Origin: Mycoplasma sp. Pen4
GTDB taxonomy: Bacteria > Bacillota_I > Bacilli_A > Mycoplasmatales > Metamycoplasmataceae
Length of the DNA stretch: 64,000 nt
Direction of reading: 5' to 3'
Assembly: GCF_014352955.1 (NCBI RefSeq)
Contig: NZ_CP060691.1
Location: 558,001-622,000, forward strand
Shown in pieces: positions 33,894-43,740 of the stretch (positions within the stretch are counted from its first letter, which is position 1; each line of letters begins with the position of its first letter). The position numbers and the translations under genes were made by a program. Below the pieces are notes generated by a model. It searched no databases, was not told the origin of the DNA, and worked only from the letters and a program-made list of their open reading frames with translations.

Positions 33894-34546
33894 TATTTAT
33901 TTTCTCCTTCCAAAATTTCACCTAATGATACTCAAACTTTAACTCCGATAGCTCCGTAAGTTGTTCTAGCTGTAGCTGTAGCGTAATCAACATTTTGTCT
34001 AAGTGTATGAAGTTTCATTTCACCTTCTGAGTAACCTTCTGTACGAGCCATGTCAACTCCGTTAAGACGTCCAGAAACTGCTGTTTTAATTCCTGTAGCC
34101 CCAGCACGCATTGCGCTTCTAATAGCGATTTTTTGTGCTGAACGGAAGCTTTCACGGTTCTCTAATTTTGTTGCAATCATTTCTGCAAGTAATCTTGCAT
34201 TTAAATCAGGTTTTTTAAGTTCTAAAACTTGAATGTTTAAGTTTATGTTGCTGTTTTTGATGAATTTTTGTAATTTTACTGTTAATTCTTGAATGTTTTT
34301 ACCTTCTTGACCTAAGATGGCTGCTGGTTTAGCTGTGTGAACTAAAACTGTAACTTTGTTTTCTCTGTTACGTTTTACTTCAACTTTTCCAATTTGGTAT
34401 TGACGTACTAACTTATCGAAAAATTTGTAGATTTTTTGGTCTTCAACTAAATATGTACCAAATTTATCTTTATCAGCAAATCATGTTGTGTTATGTGCTT
34501 TTGTAACTCCGTAACGGAATCCATTAGGATTAACTTTTTGTCCCAT
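33893..34546 (-). CDS. rpsC: Ribosomal protein S3
   Basis: 30S mRNA-entry protein, 217 residues. Begins [14 protein letters not shown]. The KH domain contains [14 protein letters not shown] and the C-terminal half has [21 protein letters not shown] codons in HNTTWFAD and VKVWVSLGE are read as Trp, as expected for S3. Confidence 0.97.
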
Positions 34547-34547
34547 A

Positions 34548-34892
34548 TTAATTTCTCTCCTCTAATACTACTGATAAGTTTGATGTACGTTTTAAGATTG
34601 AGTATGCACGACCTTGACTTCTAGGTTGGAATCTCTTAAGAGTTGGACCTTCATTTACATATACTTCTTTAACAAATAATTTAGTTGCTTCCATACCGTG
34701 GTTGTTTGTAGCGTTAGCAACTGCAGAGTTTAATAACTTGATGAAAATAGGAGCAGATTTTTTAGAAGTATTGTGTAAAATCCCTAAAGCGATTGTTACA
34801 TCTTTACCTCTGAATAAGTTAGCAACTAATTTAGCTTTTGAAACACTAACTCTTTGTAATTTTACGTGTGCTTTTGCTTGTCTATTTGCCAT
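34548..34892 (-). CDS. rplV: Ribosomal protein L22
   Basis: 114-residue 50S protein whose beta-hairpin lines the exit tunnel. Conserved SVSKAKLVANLFRGKDV, SAVANATNNHGM and EGPTLKRFQPRSQGRAYSI. Start overlaps the rpsS stop. Confidence 0.96.
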   Translation of the reverse strand: MANRQAKAHVKLQRVSVSKAKLVANLFRGKDVTIALGILHNTSKKSAPIFIKLLNSAVANATNNHGMEATKLFVKEVYVNEGPTLKRFQPRSQGRAYSILKRTSNLSVVLEERN

Positions 34893-35170
34893 TATTTTTT
34901 CTTCCCTTTATCTGCACCATGACCTGTGTAAGTTCTTGTAGGTGCAAATTCTCCTAATTTGTGTCCAACCATATCATCTGTTACGTAAACTTCGATAAAT
35001 TGTTTACCGTTGTGAACAGCGAATGTTAATCCCACGAATGATGGGAAAATTGTTGAACGTCTTGATCAAGTTTTAATTGGTTTTTTAGGTGCTTTTCCTT
35101 CAACGATAGCATCTACTTTTTTAAGTAAGTGATCGTCTGCGAATGGACCTTTTTTAAGACTACGTGCCAT
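34892..35170 (-). CDS. rpsS: Ribosomal protein S19
   Basis: 92-residue 30S head protein. Starts [18 protein letters not shown] as Trp gives the conserved [19 protein letters not shown], followed by [23 protein letters not shown]. It is coupled to rplB (TAATG). Confidence 0.97.
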
Positions 35171-36015
35171 TATTTAGCATCCTTTCTTCTTCTGATGATT
35201 AATTTGTTAGAAGATTTCTTAGTTTTTCTTGTCTTAACTCCAAGAGCTTTCTTACCTCATGGAGTAAGAGGGGCTTTACGACCAACTGGTTGTTTCCCTT
35301 CCCCTCCCCCATGTGGGTGGTCTACAGGGTTCATAACTGATCCACGTACTGTAGGTCTAATACCTTTGTGTCTGTTAATTCCAGCTTTTCCAACATTAAC
35401 AAGTAAGTGTTCTTCGTTACCTACAACACCAATTGTTGCACGACAACGAGCTAAGATACGACGTGTTTCACCTGATTTTAATCTTAACACTACGTATTTT
35501 CCGTTTTCATCTTTACCTAAGATTTGTGCTGATGTCCCTGCACTACGTGCAATGATACCACCACCTCCAGGTTGCATTTCAATATTGTGTACGAATGTAC
35601 CTTCAGGAATATTAGCAAGTGGTAAAGCGTTACCAACAATGATATCTGCTTCCGGTCCTGAAATAACTGTTTGTCCTAATTTAATACCTTTAGGAGCAAG
35701 GATGTATCTTTTTTCTCCATCTGCGTATGCTAATAAACAAATGTTTGCTGATCTGTTTGGATCATATTCAATTGTTTTTACTAACGCAGGGATGTTATCT
35801 TTATTACGTTTAAAGTCTACAAGTCTGTAGAATCTTTTAACACGCCCTCCGTGATGTCTAACTGTAATCTTACCTTGGTTGTTACGTCCAGCGTGGTTTT
35901 TTAAATTCACTAAAAGTGATTTTTCTGGAGCGTGACCTGATAAGTTTTGTCTAAAATCAAGAGAAGACATGTTTCTACGACCATTTGTAGTTGGCTTATA
36001 ATGTTTAATTGCCAT
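35170..36015 (-). CDS. rplB: Ribosomal protein L2
   Basis: Large peptidyl-transferase-proximal 50S protein, 281 residues. Conserved elements are [22 protein letters not shown], the [20 protein letters not shown] loop and [13 protein letters not shown] with the functional His region. A TGA near residue 253 is read as Trp ([12 protein letters not shown]), so the protein continues to 35170. Start has a Shine-Dalgarno AGGAG, and a 10-bp hairpin lies just upstream (36031-36067). Confidence 0.97.
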
Positions 36016-36030
36016 ATTGTCTTTTCTCCT

Positions 36031-36067
36031 TTGCTTAAAAATAGTTGCGGTTCTTTCTTTTAAGCAA
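36031..36067 (-). promoter_or_regulatory. Hairpin in the rplW-rplB gap
   Basis: On the minus strand TTGCTTAAAA (36058-36067) pairs perfectly with TTTTAAGCAA (36031-36040) around 17 bases, directly ahead of the rplB Shine-Dalgarno. The 131-base gap is the longest inside the block. It may be a processing or translational control site. Confidence 0.4.
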
Positions 36068-36146
36068 GCTATGCCGCATTTATATTTAATTTAATTTATT
36101 TTCATTAATTTGATTTGATTAATTTGACCTTAAAGTTCATCGGAGA

Positions 36147-36620
36147 TTATTCTCCACCAACTTTACGTTTTGTTGTAGTTTTTCTAGTTGTTGTTTTAGC
36201 AGTTTTTGTAGCTGTAGATTTTTTAGCAGCCATTTTTGCAGCAGCTTTTTTCTCAACTTCAGCAGCTTTTTTAGCTTTTGTTACTTTAGCTTCTTCTGCC
36301 TTTGCTTTTGTTTCTTCTAAAACAGCAGCTTCTTCTGCCTCACCTGGGATAAAGTTAAGTTTGTCCCCATCAACGATTGTAACCATTGCTTTTTTGTAAC
36401 GGTTTGTAAATCCGTGGAAGCGACCTACGTTTTTAGGTTTTTTATCAACTTTAATTGTGTTAACTTTAGCAACTTTAACTTGGAAGATTGCTTCAACAGC
36501 TTCAGCGATTTGGTGTTTGTTAGCGTGGAAGTCTACTTTAAAAGTGAAAACTCCTTTTGCTCTAGCAATGTCTGATTTTTCTGTTAAAACTGGAGCTTTA
36601 ATAATTCTTGTTAATTCCAT
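36147..36620 (-). CDS. rplW: Ribosomal protein L23 with long Lys/Ala-rich tail
   Basis: Exit-tunnel protein that helps dock trigger factor and SRP. The ordinary L23 domain ends near residue 93 (IKAPVLTEKSD through KKAMVTIVDG). It is followed by about 60 residues rich in Lys, Ala, Glu and Thr, giving 157 residues against about 95-100 usual. The tail has no recognised domain and resembles nucleic-acid-binding histone-like tails. Start overlaps the rplD stop. Confidence 0.95.
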   Translation of the reverse strand: MELTRIIKAPVLTEKSDIARAKGVFTFKVDFHANKHQIAEAVEAIFQVKVAKVNTIKVDKKPKNVGRFHGFTNRYKKAMVTIVDGDKLNFIPGEAEEAAVLEETKAKAEEAKVTKAKKAAEVEKKAAAKMAAKKSTATKTAKTTTRKTTTKRKVGGE

Positions 36621-37297
36621 TATTTAACTTTCCCTTCTAGAAGTTTTAATGATTCTTCTGAGATGATCATAACATCAGCACCAATAATACTTTCAACTGT
36701 TAATGAGTTTGCTCTAGTTGCAAAAACATTTTGTAAGTTGCTTGCTGATTTGTAAACTGTTTCGCTTTCTGTAACGATTAAAATGTGTTTTAAGTTGTAT
36801 ACATTTAAATCTGTTAATTGTGCTACTAATTCTTTTGTAGAATATTTGTCAACTGGTAAGTTGTTAACGATAACTGCATTATCTCTAGCTAATAATGTTA
36901 AACCTGATACGAATGCTGCAAGTTTAACTTTTCTGTTAACTTTAAGTGAGTAGTTTTTGTTTGATTGAGGACCAAATGCTCTACCACCACCTACGAACAC
37001 TGGTGTTCTAAGTGAGCTAGTTCTAGCACGTCCTGTACCTTTTTGTCTTCAAGGTTTTTTACCGCTACCTGAAACTTCAGCACGGTTTTTAACTTGGTGT
37101 GTTCCTTGTCTTCTTGATGCTCTTTCTGAAAGAATTGAGTCGAAGATTGCTTGTTCATAAATTTTTTCGCTTGCAAATAATTTTGCAGGTAATTCAGCTT
37201 TGAATGCTGGTTTTTTAACATTCTTTTCTTTTGCTACTGTTACTTTTTGAGATTTTGGAGCAGCTTTTTTAGCTGTTGTTTTCTTTGTTTCAGCCAT
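36620..37297 (-). CDS. rplD: Ribosomal protein L4
   Basis: 225 residues; 50S assembly protein that in E. coli also attenuates the S10 operon. The core has [21 protein letters not shown], then [21 protein letters not shown] (TGA as Trp) and GGRAFGPQ. The first 30 residues are an extra Lys/Ala-rich extension. Starts two bases after rplC. Confidence 0.95.
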
Positions 37298-37299
37298 AA

Positions 37300-38091
37300 C
37301 TATTTGTCTCCTTTTTCTTCAGCTTCTTTAATTAAAGCAGCAAGTTCATTTGAATGCATTCCAACTGTTACTTCGATGTTGAATTTTTTAGCTTTTTCGA
37401 TTAATTCGTTCATTAAGATAACTTCGTGCATATCAACAAGTTTTACACCTTCGTGGTTTGGAAGCCCTTTAACAGCTTCTTTAACTACAACGAATGATTT
37501 TTTAGGTCCAGGAATTGACCCTTTGATTAAAAGTAAGTTATTTTCTATATCAACTTTAATAACTTCTAAGTTTTGAACTGTTGTTTTAACATGTCCAAGG
37601 TGCCCAGGCATTGTCATACCTTTGAAAACTCTGTTTCCGGCGATGTCCCCAAGTGACCCTGTTTGTCTAACAGGTTGAGAACCTCCCCCTCCACCGTGAG
37701 ATTTTGGCCCAATGTGTTGATTGTGTCTTTTAATTGTTCCGGCAAAACCTTTACCTTTTGATGTTCCTGTTACATCAACAAGTTCTCCGGCTGTAAAAAT
37801 GTCAGCTTTAATTTCACTTCCAAGTTCGTAACCTGACATTCCACGAACTTCTTTAACGAAGCGCTTAGGTGTTGTGTTAGCTTTAGCAAAGTGACCTGTT
37901 TCAGGTTTGTTGAAACGGCTTTGTTTCTTGTCAAATACTGCAAGTTGTAAAGCTTCGTAACCGTTTTTGTCATTAGTTAAAACTTTTGACACAACATTTG
38001 GTTGTACTTCTATTACTGTAACTGGGATGCTTTGTCCTGTTTCAGTAAAAATTTGAGTCATACCAACTTTACGTCCTAAGATTCCTTTCAT
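37300..38091 (-). CDS. rplC: Ribosomal protein L3 with C-terminal extension
   Basis: 263 residues against about 210 in most bacteria. The start [20 protein letters not shown] and the loop [19 protein letters not shown] are conserved. The last 50 residues (after [12 protein letters not shown]) form an extra, probably helical region. The second gene of the block, 29 bases downstream of rpsJ. Confidence 0.95.
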   Translation of the reverse strand: MKGILGRKVGMTQIFTETGQSIPVTVIEVQPNVVSKVLTNDKNGYEALQLAVFDKKQSRFNKPETGHFAKANTTPKRFVKEVRGMSGYELGSEIKADIFTAGELVDVTGTSKGKGFAGTIKRHNQHIGPKSHGGGGGSQPVRQTGSLGDIAGNRVFKGMTMPGHLGHVKTTVQNLEVIKVDIENNLLLIKGSIPGPKKSFVVVKEAVKGLPNHEGVKLVDMHEVILMNELIEKAKKFNIEVTVGMHSNELAALIKEAEEKGDK

Positions 38092-38120
38092 ATGTTCTCC
38101 TTAATAAAATGGTACTAAAT

Positions 38121-38435
38121 TTATTTTTGTTTAACTTGAATGTCTACACCAGCTGGCATTTCAAGTCTTTGTAATTTATCTGTTGTTTCAGCAGAAGGAT
38201 CGGTAATTACAACTAATCTTTGGTGTGTTCTGCTTTCAAATTGTTCACGAGATTTTTTGTTAACGTGAACTGATCTTAAAATGGTAATTTCGTCTCTTTT
38301 TGTAGGTAAAGGAATTGGTCCACTAACTTTAGCAGCACCTGTTGATTCAGCTAATACTACAATTTTCTTAGCAGCATTATCAACAAGGTTGTGATCAAAA
38401 CCTTTAACTTTGACGTTTAATGTCATTTTGCTCAT
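38121..38435 (-). CDS. rpsJ: Ribosomal protein S10
   Basis: First gene of the ribosomal block, 104 residues; 30S protein and, in other bacteria, the NusB partner in antitermination. Contains KVKGFDHNLVDNAAKKIV, SGPIPLPTKRDEITILRSVHV and SREQFESRTHQRL. I chose the ATG at 38435, which has AAAGGAGA at good spacing. An upstream in-frame ATG (38468) preceded by GAGGAG would add 11 residues. Confidence 0.95.
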   Translation of the reverse strand: MSKMTLNVKVKGFDHNLVDNAAKKIVVLAESTGAAKVSGPIPLPTKRDEITILRSVHVNKKSREQFESRTHQRLVVITDPSAETTDKLQRLEMPAGVDIQVKQK

Positions 38436-38484
38436 TTGTTGTCTCCTTTGTTCTTTTTGTTTGAACATAGCTCCTCATAAAAAC

Positions 38485-38520
38485 CTAAAATGTCCTCAAC
38501 AACATTAATTGGCATTTTAG
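38485..38520 (-). promoter_or_regulatory. Attenuator-like hairpin in the rpsJ leader
   Basis: On the minus strand CTAAAATG and CATTTTAG (extended by CC/GG) form a stem followed by GTTTTTA. This looks like a weak intrinsic terminator between promoter and first gene. Confidence 0.45.
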
Positions 38521-38554
38521 CAACCTTATGATTCATTGCTATAGTTGCTTACAT

Positions 38555-38560
38555 ATTATA
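38555..38560 (-). promoter_or_regulatory. -10 box of the rpsJ operon
   Basis: The minus strand reads TATAAT, giving a leader of roughly 110 bases before rpsJ. The region where a -35 should be overlaps the upstream terminator. Confidence 0.5.
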
Positions 38561-38571
38561 ATGTAAAACAA

Positions 38572-38595
38572 GAAAAACGGAAAGGTTTTTTCCGT
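38572..38595 (-). terminator. Terminator after the thioredoxin gene
   Basis: On the minus strand ACGGAAA-AAACC-TTTCCGT followed by TTTT. Confidence 0.8.
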
Positions 38596-38638
38596 CTATT
38601 TATTTTAACAACTGCTGTCGGTGTATCGACACTATTTT

Positions 38639-38980
38639 TTACTGCATTCTTTTGTTAATTCAACTGCTTAAAACTTGGCTAGGAATATACTCATAACCCT
38701 TCTCAATTATCTCGTCACCTTGAAGTAAAATCATCGTTGGTACTCTTAATACTTTTCATTTTGTATCAGGGTTTCTGAATAATTTTGCTTCCTCTGCATC
38801 AACGTTTATAAAACGGATATTTCTATTTTCTGCAAACTCATTTGAAATACCTTCGATAATAGGTTTCATCATCTTGCAATCCCCACATCATTCTGTTGTG
38901 AAATTAAGAAAAATTAATTCCTTCGATGGGTTTTGCTCAATAATTTTTTGAGCGTCTTTTCAAGTCATTTTTTCAATCAT
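38639..38980 (-). CDS. trxA: Thioredoxin-like protein
   Basis: 113 residues. The active site reads TTEWCGDCKMMKP near residue 33, with Asp in place of the usual Pro (WCGPC). It is followed by FINVDAEEAKLF and VPTMILLQGDE, which supplies the cis-Pro. The fold is therefore complete, but the redox potential may differ from classical TrxA. Several Trp are TGA codons. A separate terminator isolates it from the ribosomal block downstream. Confidence 0.85.
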
Positions 38981-39010
38981 ATTTTGCTCCTTTATTGCTA
39001 TATTTTAATT

Positions 39011-39928
39011 TTAAAATGATTTCTGTTGTTTTTGTGTTTCATAGTTATAAAAATCTTTAATGTGTTCATCTGTTGCAAATGCTTTAACACTATTAAAATT
39101 TTTCTTGTATGGTGTTTTAGTGTAGTCAATTTGAATCTTACGTGAGATAAAAAATATAAAGTTCATTAAGCTTTTTATGTTGTCTGTGAGTAACATATCT
39201 GACTTATGTTTTATTAATGTTATCCTTAAATCGTTAAGCGATTCTTTGTTTAAAACTTTATTAAGTCAAACATATTTTGATTTCAAAATCACAGCTACAA
39301 AAGCGGCTATTAAACATAAAGATAAAACAATATTTAAAATTGATGATACAGCAATTAATTGTGTGATATTCAATATTGTATCTCAAATAAAACCAACATG
39401 ATAATACATGATTTTTTGTTCTTGGTTAAATTGTTTTCATCAACTATTGACAAAGATATTTTTCATTTCAGAAATATTAAATTCATTATTAGGATTGTAA
39501 AATCATTGCAAAACTAAGTAGTCTCAAATGATTATCATCGCGCTCAATAATAATGCTAATTTAATTAGCTTTTTCTTAAAAGTATACCAATGGTATTTAA
39601 TGATTGGATTGACAAATTTAATTGCATAATTATGATATTTTCAATCAAGAGCATTGAGTATTAAGATTAATAACGTTAAAGGTAAGATTATAAAAATTGT
39701 GTTACCTAATCATGAATCAACTGCATAGACATAAAATACTTTTAGACCATAATTTAAGTGATTAAAAGCGAATAAGATTGTTAAAGTTGTAATTAGGATC
39801 CATAATGCAAAAAGAACAAACAAGATAACTTTGTTTGCTTTTTTATAATAGTTTTTAAACTCAGTTGTCTCAAGTTTTTCAACTAATTTAATATTTAGTT
39901 TCTTTAATAGTTCTTTTTGTTTTAGCAT
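39011..39928 (-). CDS. Integral membrane protein of unknown function
   Basis: 305 residues, not recognised. Four hydrophobic segments can be seen: about residues 33-56, 74-92, 113-130 and 185-210. A Lys-rich loop and a hydrophilic C-terminal tail of roughly 85 residues follow. No signal peptide, lipobox or catalytic motif is visible. Its start lies two bases after the stop of the RNase J-like gene, so the two are probably co-transcribed. A membrane tether or partner for the RNA-decay protein is one possible role, by position only. Confidence 0.7.
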
Positions 39929-39930
39929 AA

Positions 39931-41583
39931 TTAAATTGAAGTTAAAGTTAAAGTAACCATTGGGTCCTTGTCTGTAGACTTAAAGATTCTTTTTCTAACT
40001 GTTTTACGAATTCTCTCATTAAGTTCACGCATATTAGGGAATGTTTTGGTTTTTAAGATATCAATGATTGTTTCTTTGATTAAATTATCTATTGCATCTT
40101 GCTCGTGCTTGTCAATAACACCTAAATAATCAATATGAATTTGACCAACAATTCTTTTTGTTTTAGGTGAGTAAACAGCATTAATAACTATAACACCTTC
40201 ACGCCCTAAAGCTTCACGTTCTGCAATAACTTCTTGCGAAATATCTCCAACACCAAATCCATCAATAATTGTGTTACCAACTTCTTTTATTTTACCATTG
40301 TGGCTAAAAATCTTACCATCAACAAAGTGTGCTATTTTACCATTTTGTAAAACTAATGGTGATGTTGTAAATTGTTTGTTTGATTCCTCAACGATATAGT
40401 TTGATGCATCTACTAAATAACGATAAAGGCCTTGTGTAGGAATAAAAATATCTGGATTAATAGTTTTACATAATTGGAATAAATCTTCACGTGTTGGACG
40501 CACATAGAAATAATCCTTATCTTGGACATCATAAAGATGAGGTGTGATTCTAGCTATTTCGTCCATCATGTAAGCATATTGTGATTCTAAACCATTAACA
40601 GGTGGTGCCATTAAAATAACTGAATCATTATTGTTTATTTTTAAATAAACATCCTTGTTATCTGTGATTCTAAGGAAACGTGAGTATAAACGTTCTGTTG
40701 TAGCTGTAACTAAAACAACTGCATTTGGGGCCTTTTGAATTTGTTTATGATCGATAATTTCAGGTAAGTCTAAGTTTGGTGAAATTTTACGTACTAAATA
40801 AAGTAATTCAGCATAATTTTTACCATATGCAACAACTGGACGGTTGTATTTTTTAGCTAAGTTTAAAACGTGTTGGATAGATACCATTTCTTCGCCATAT
40901 GCACCTACGATTATGCGATTTTCATCACTTGTTGATGCAAAAACTTTTTGGATTAATTCTGTGTTGTTAAACTTATCTAATGCACGTCCTGATGTATGAC
41001 TTTTACCTGCATCAGTAACTAAAGCAGAGACCTTACGATTGTTGAAAAATTTTAATAATGTTTTAAAGTTTGTCTTACCGTAAATACCTAAATCACCTTC
41101 TATGTAGTTAAACATGAAAACATAATCACCTGAATTGGTTTGAAAATTAAAACCAACATTACCAGGCATTGATCCTGTAAGTGTAAAAGATAATACATCA
41201 ACAGAGCCAATTTGTGTTTTGTGTTTCAATGCTACTACTTCATAGTGTTCATTATCAATACCATATTTAGCAATTCTTTCAAGAATCATAACTTTATTGA
41301 ATGCTGATGTATAAACTTTGAGATTAGGTATTCTCATTAAAAGTCATGGTAAGGCGCTGAATGATTCGTTTTTAATATCTGTGATAAAAATCCCTTTGAT
41401 ACGATCTTTGTTTTTTTCTAAGTAAGAAAAGTCAGGTATTAATGTATCTACACCATTGTTAGATTCAATTGGTACTTTTACCCCTGCGTTAATTACATAA
41501 ATGTCATTATTGTGTTCGAAAACATAACAATTCTTACCGTTCTCGTCTTGTCCACCTAATGCAAAAATATTCACATTTTCCAT
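39931..41583 (-). CDS. RNase J-like protein lacking the metal-binding residues
   Basis: 550 residues aligning along the whole length of RNase J (metallo-beta-lactamase, beta-CASP and C-terminal domains). The canonical THGHEDH motif is replaced by TDIKNES before SALP. The GDF segment reads FNYIEGDLG, and the late HGH is VRPTREDL. The loop IPVHGEYRHL is IPTQGLYRYL. All expected zinc ligands thus appear lost, so it is probably a non-catalytic RNase J2-type partner of an RNase J1 encoded elsewhere. Start has a strong AAGGAGAAAC. Confidence 0.85.
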
Positions 41584-41671
41584 ATGTTTCTCCTTGTTAA
41601 ATAAATTGATTATTATTAATGAATTTTAAATTTAAAAAAGTGTTAATTAAATACTTTAATTAATTTAGTTA

Positions 41672-41677
41672 ATTATA
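41672..41677 (-). promoter_or_regulatory. -10 box of the RNase J-like gene
   Basis: The minus strand reads TATAAT inside TTATATAATTAAC; AAGCACTTTTTT lies just upstream in the -35 area. Confidence 0.45.
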
Positions 41678-41710
41678 TAACAAATAGAAAAAAGTGCTTA
41701 AAATTAGATA

Positions 41711-41737
41711 CAAAAAAAAGCGCCTTAACGGCACTTC
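41711..41737 (-). terminator. Terminator after pyk
   Basis: On the minus strand AGTGCC-GTTAA-GGCGCT followed by a run of T residues. Confidence 0.8.
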
Positions 41738-41748
41738 TTGTAAGAATA

Positions 41749-43182
41749 TTATTTAACTTCGTGCTCAGTCATGTTGTCGTTTTCAACAACTAAGTATTTG
41801 TCACCTTTTTGAATTCCGTAAGGTTCTAATGCTGAAACTGCGTTTTCGTGATCTTTTTTGATTAATGGGAATAATGCTTCTGAGTCAACTGATGCTCAAA
41901 CACTTGAGTAAGCACCAAATGCATTAATTAATAATGGATCATTTACAACACCGATAATTGTTGAGTTAGGTCTAAATTTAGCAACTTCTTTAAGTAATGC
42001 TCCTGTTCTTGAAAGAACAACAACAAATTTGTAGTTTCCATCTTTAGCTTTTTCAGCAATTTTGTGCGCTAATTCTGAACGTTTGTTTGTTTGATCTGAA
42101 TTTGCTCAAACTTTTTCAAGTTGAATATCGTAGTAGTTTCTTGCGTAGAATTCTTTTTCTGCTCTTCTTGAGATAGCTGACATTGTTTTAACTGCTTCTA
42201 ATGGGAATAATCCGTTTGCTGATTCTCCTGAAAGCATTGTTGAATCTGCACCTAATTCTACTGCGTAGTAAACATCTGTTACTTCTGCACGTGTTGGGTG
42301 AGGTGTGTTTTCCATTGAGTCAAGCATTTGTGTAGCAACGATAACTGGTTTACCAGCTTCACGACATTTTCTGATCATAATTTTTTCATAGTATGGAACG
42401 TCGTAGTAAGGGATTTCTAATCCTAAGTCCCCACGAGCAACCATGATTCCATCTGATGCTTCGATGATTTCATCAATATTTACACAACCAAGGTGTGATT
42501 CAATTTTTGAAATAATTTGTACGTGTGATCCGCCGTTGTCATCAAGTAATTTTCTAAGTTCTTTAACGTTTCTTGCTGAGTTAACGAATGATGCAGCAAC
42601 ATAGTTAATTCCTGATTTAATTCCGAAAATAACGTCGTTAATGTCTTTTTCTGCTAAGAATGGAAGTGAGAAGTCAACACCTGGTAAGTTAACACGTTTG
42701 TTTGTTTTTAATTTGTGTGTGTTTTCTGCTCTTACTTTAACGTATCCTTCACCAACTTCTGTAACAACTGTTGATAATTTACCGTCGTCGATTAATACTT
42801 GGTTACCAACTGATAAATCTTGTGCCATATCGTAAGCAACAGTAATTTCTGTTGGTGTACCTTCGAATGATGTGTATTTTTCTGTTGTTGTGTGGATTAA
42901 AACTTCAGAACCTGATGTAACTACTTGAGCTCCATCTTTCATTTTTCCAATACGAATTTCAGGACCTTTTGTATCAAGCATTAATGATACTGGTACTTTA
43001 AGTTCTTGTGAAACTCTTTTTCCTAATTTAAATTTATTTAATTGTTCTTCATGTGAACCGTGACTAAAGTTAGCTCTAATTGTTGTAACACCGTTTTCAA
43101 CTAATGATAATAATGTTTCGTAGTTATCACTAGATGGACCAATAGTAGCAACTAATTTTGTTCTTTTTTCAGTAATTTTCAT
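41749..43182 (-). CDS. pyk: Pyruvate kinase
   Basis: Makes ATP and pyruvate from phosphoenolpyruvate; 477 residues. Contains KLVATIGPSSDN, RANFSHGSHEEQ, the active-site segment ISKIESHLGC and MVARGDLGLEIPYYDVP. The tail domain continues past a TGA (Trp) near residue 359 and ends VENDNMTEHEVK. As these cells rely on glycolysis, this is a main ATP source. It stands alone, with its own terminator. Confidence 0.97.
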
Positions 43183-43327
43183 AAAAACTCCTAGTTTGTT
43201 TTTTATATTCTTATTTTATCACTTTTTGTTAGACTTTAATGCATTGATTTTTGAACTATTTCATCTATGGTGTGGTTGTTTTGGTGGTTAATACAATAAG
43301 TTTTTCTTGTTTGAAAAAAGTTAATAA

Positions 43328-43357
43328 AAAATACTCACAAATTATTGATGTGAGTAT
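43328..43357 (-). terminator. Terminator after rplQ
   Basis: On the minus strand AATACTCACA and TGTGAGTATT form a 10-bp stem followed by TTTT. Confidence 0.85.
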
Positions 43358-43376
43358 TTAAGTATGTGAGTTTGAA

Positions 43377-43739
43377 TTATACTAATTCAATAACTGCCAT
43401 ACGTGTTGCGTCACCTTGTCTACGAGGTAACTTGATAATTCTTGTGTATCCACCGTTTCTGTCTTTGTATTTTGGTGCAATATCACTAAATAAGTATGAT
43501 AAAACTTCTTGTCCATCTTTTGTTTTGATTGGACGTACAAAGCTTGCAACTGCACGTCTGTTAGCTAAAGTAGGGTTTTTAGCTTTTTGAATCATTCTTT
43601 CAGCGTGTCTTCTTACTTCTTTTGCTCTTGTTAAAGTTGTTACGATTCTTCCGTTTACATATAATTCACTAACAAGTGAACGCATTACACCATTTCTTCA
43701 TTTAGTATCACGTGAATAAATTTGTGTTGGATTTGCCAT
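43377..43739 (-). CDS. rplQ: Ribosomal protein L17
   Basis: 120 residues. The full N-terminus is MANPTQIYSRDTKWRNGVMR, with TGA as Trp, so the start is 43739. Downstream are LYVNGRIVTTLTRAKEVRRHAERMI and GGYTRIIKLPRRQGD. Last gene of the secY-rplQ block, one base after rpoA. Confidence 0.96.
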
Positions 43740-43740
43740 T

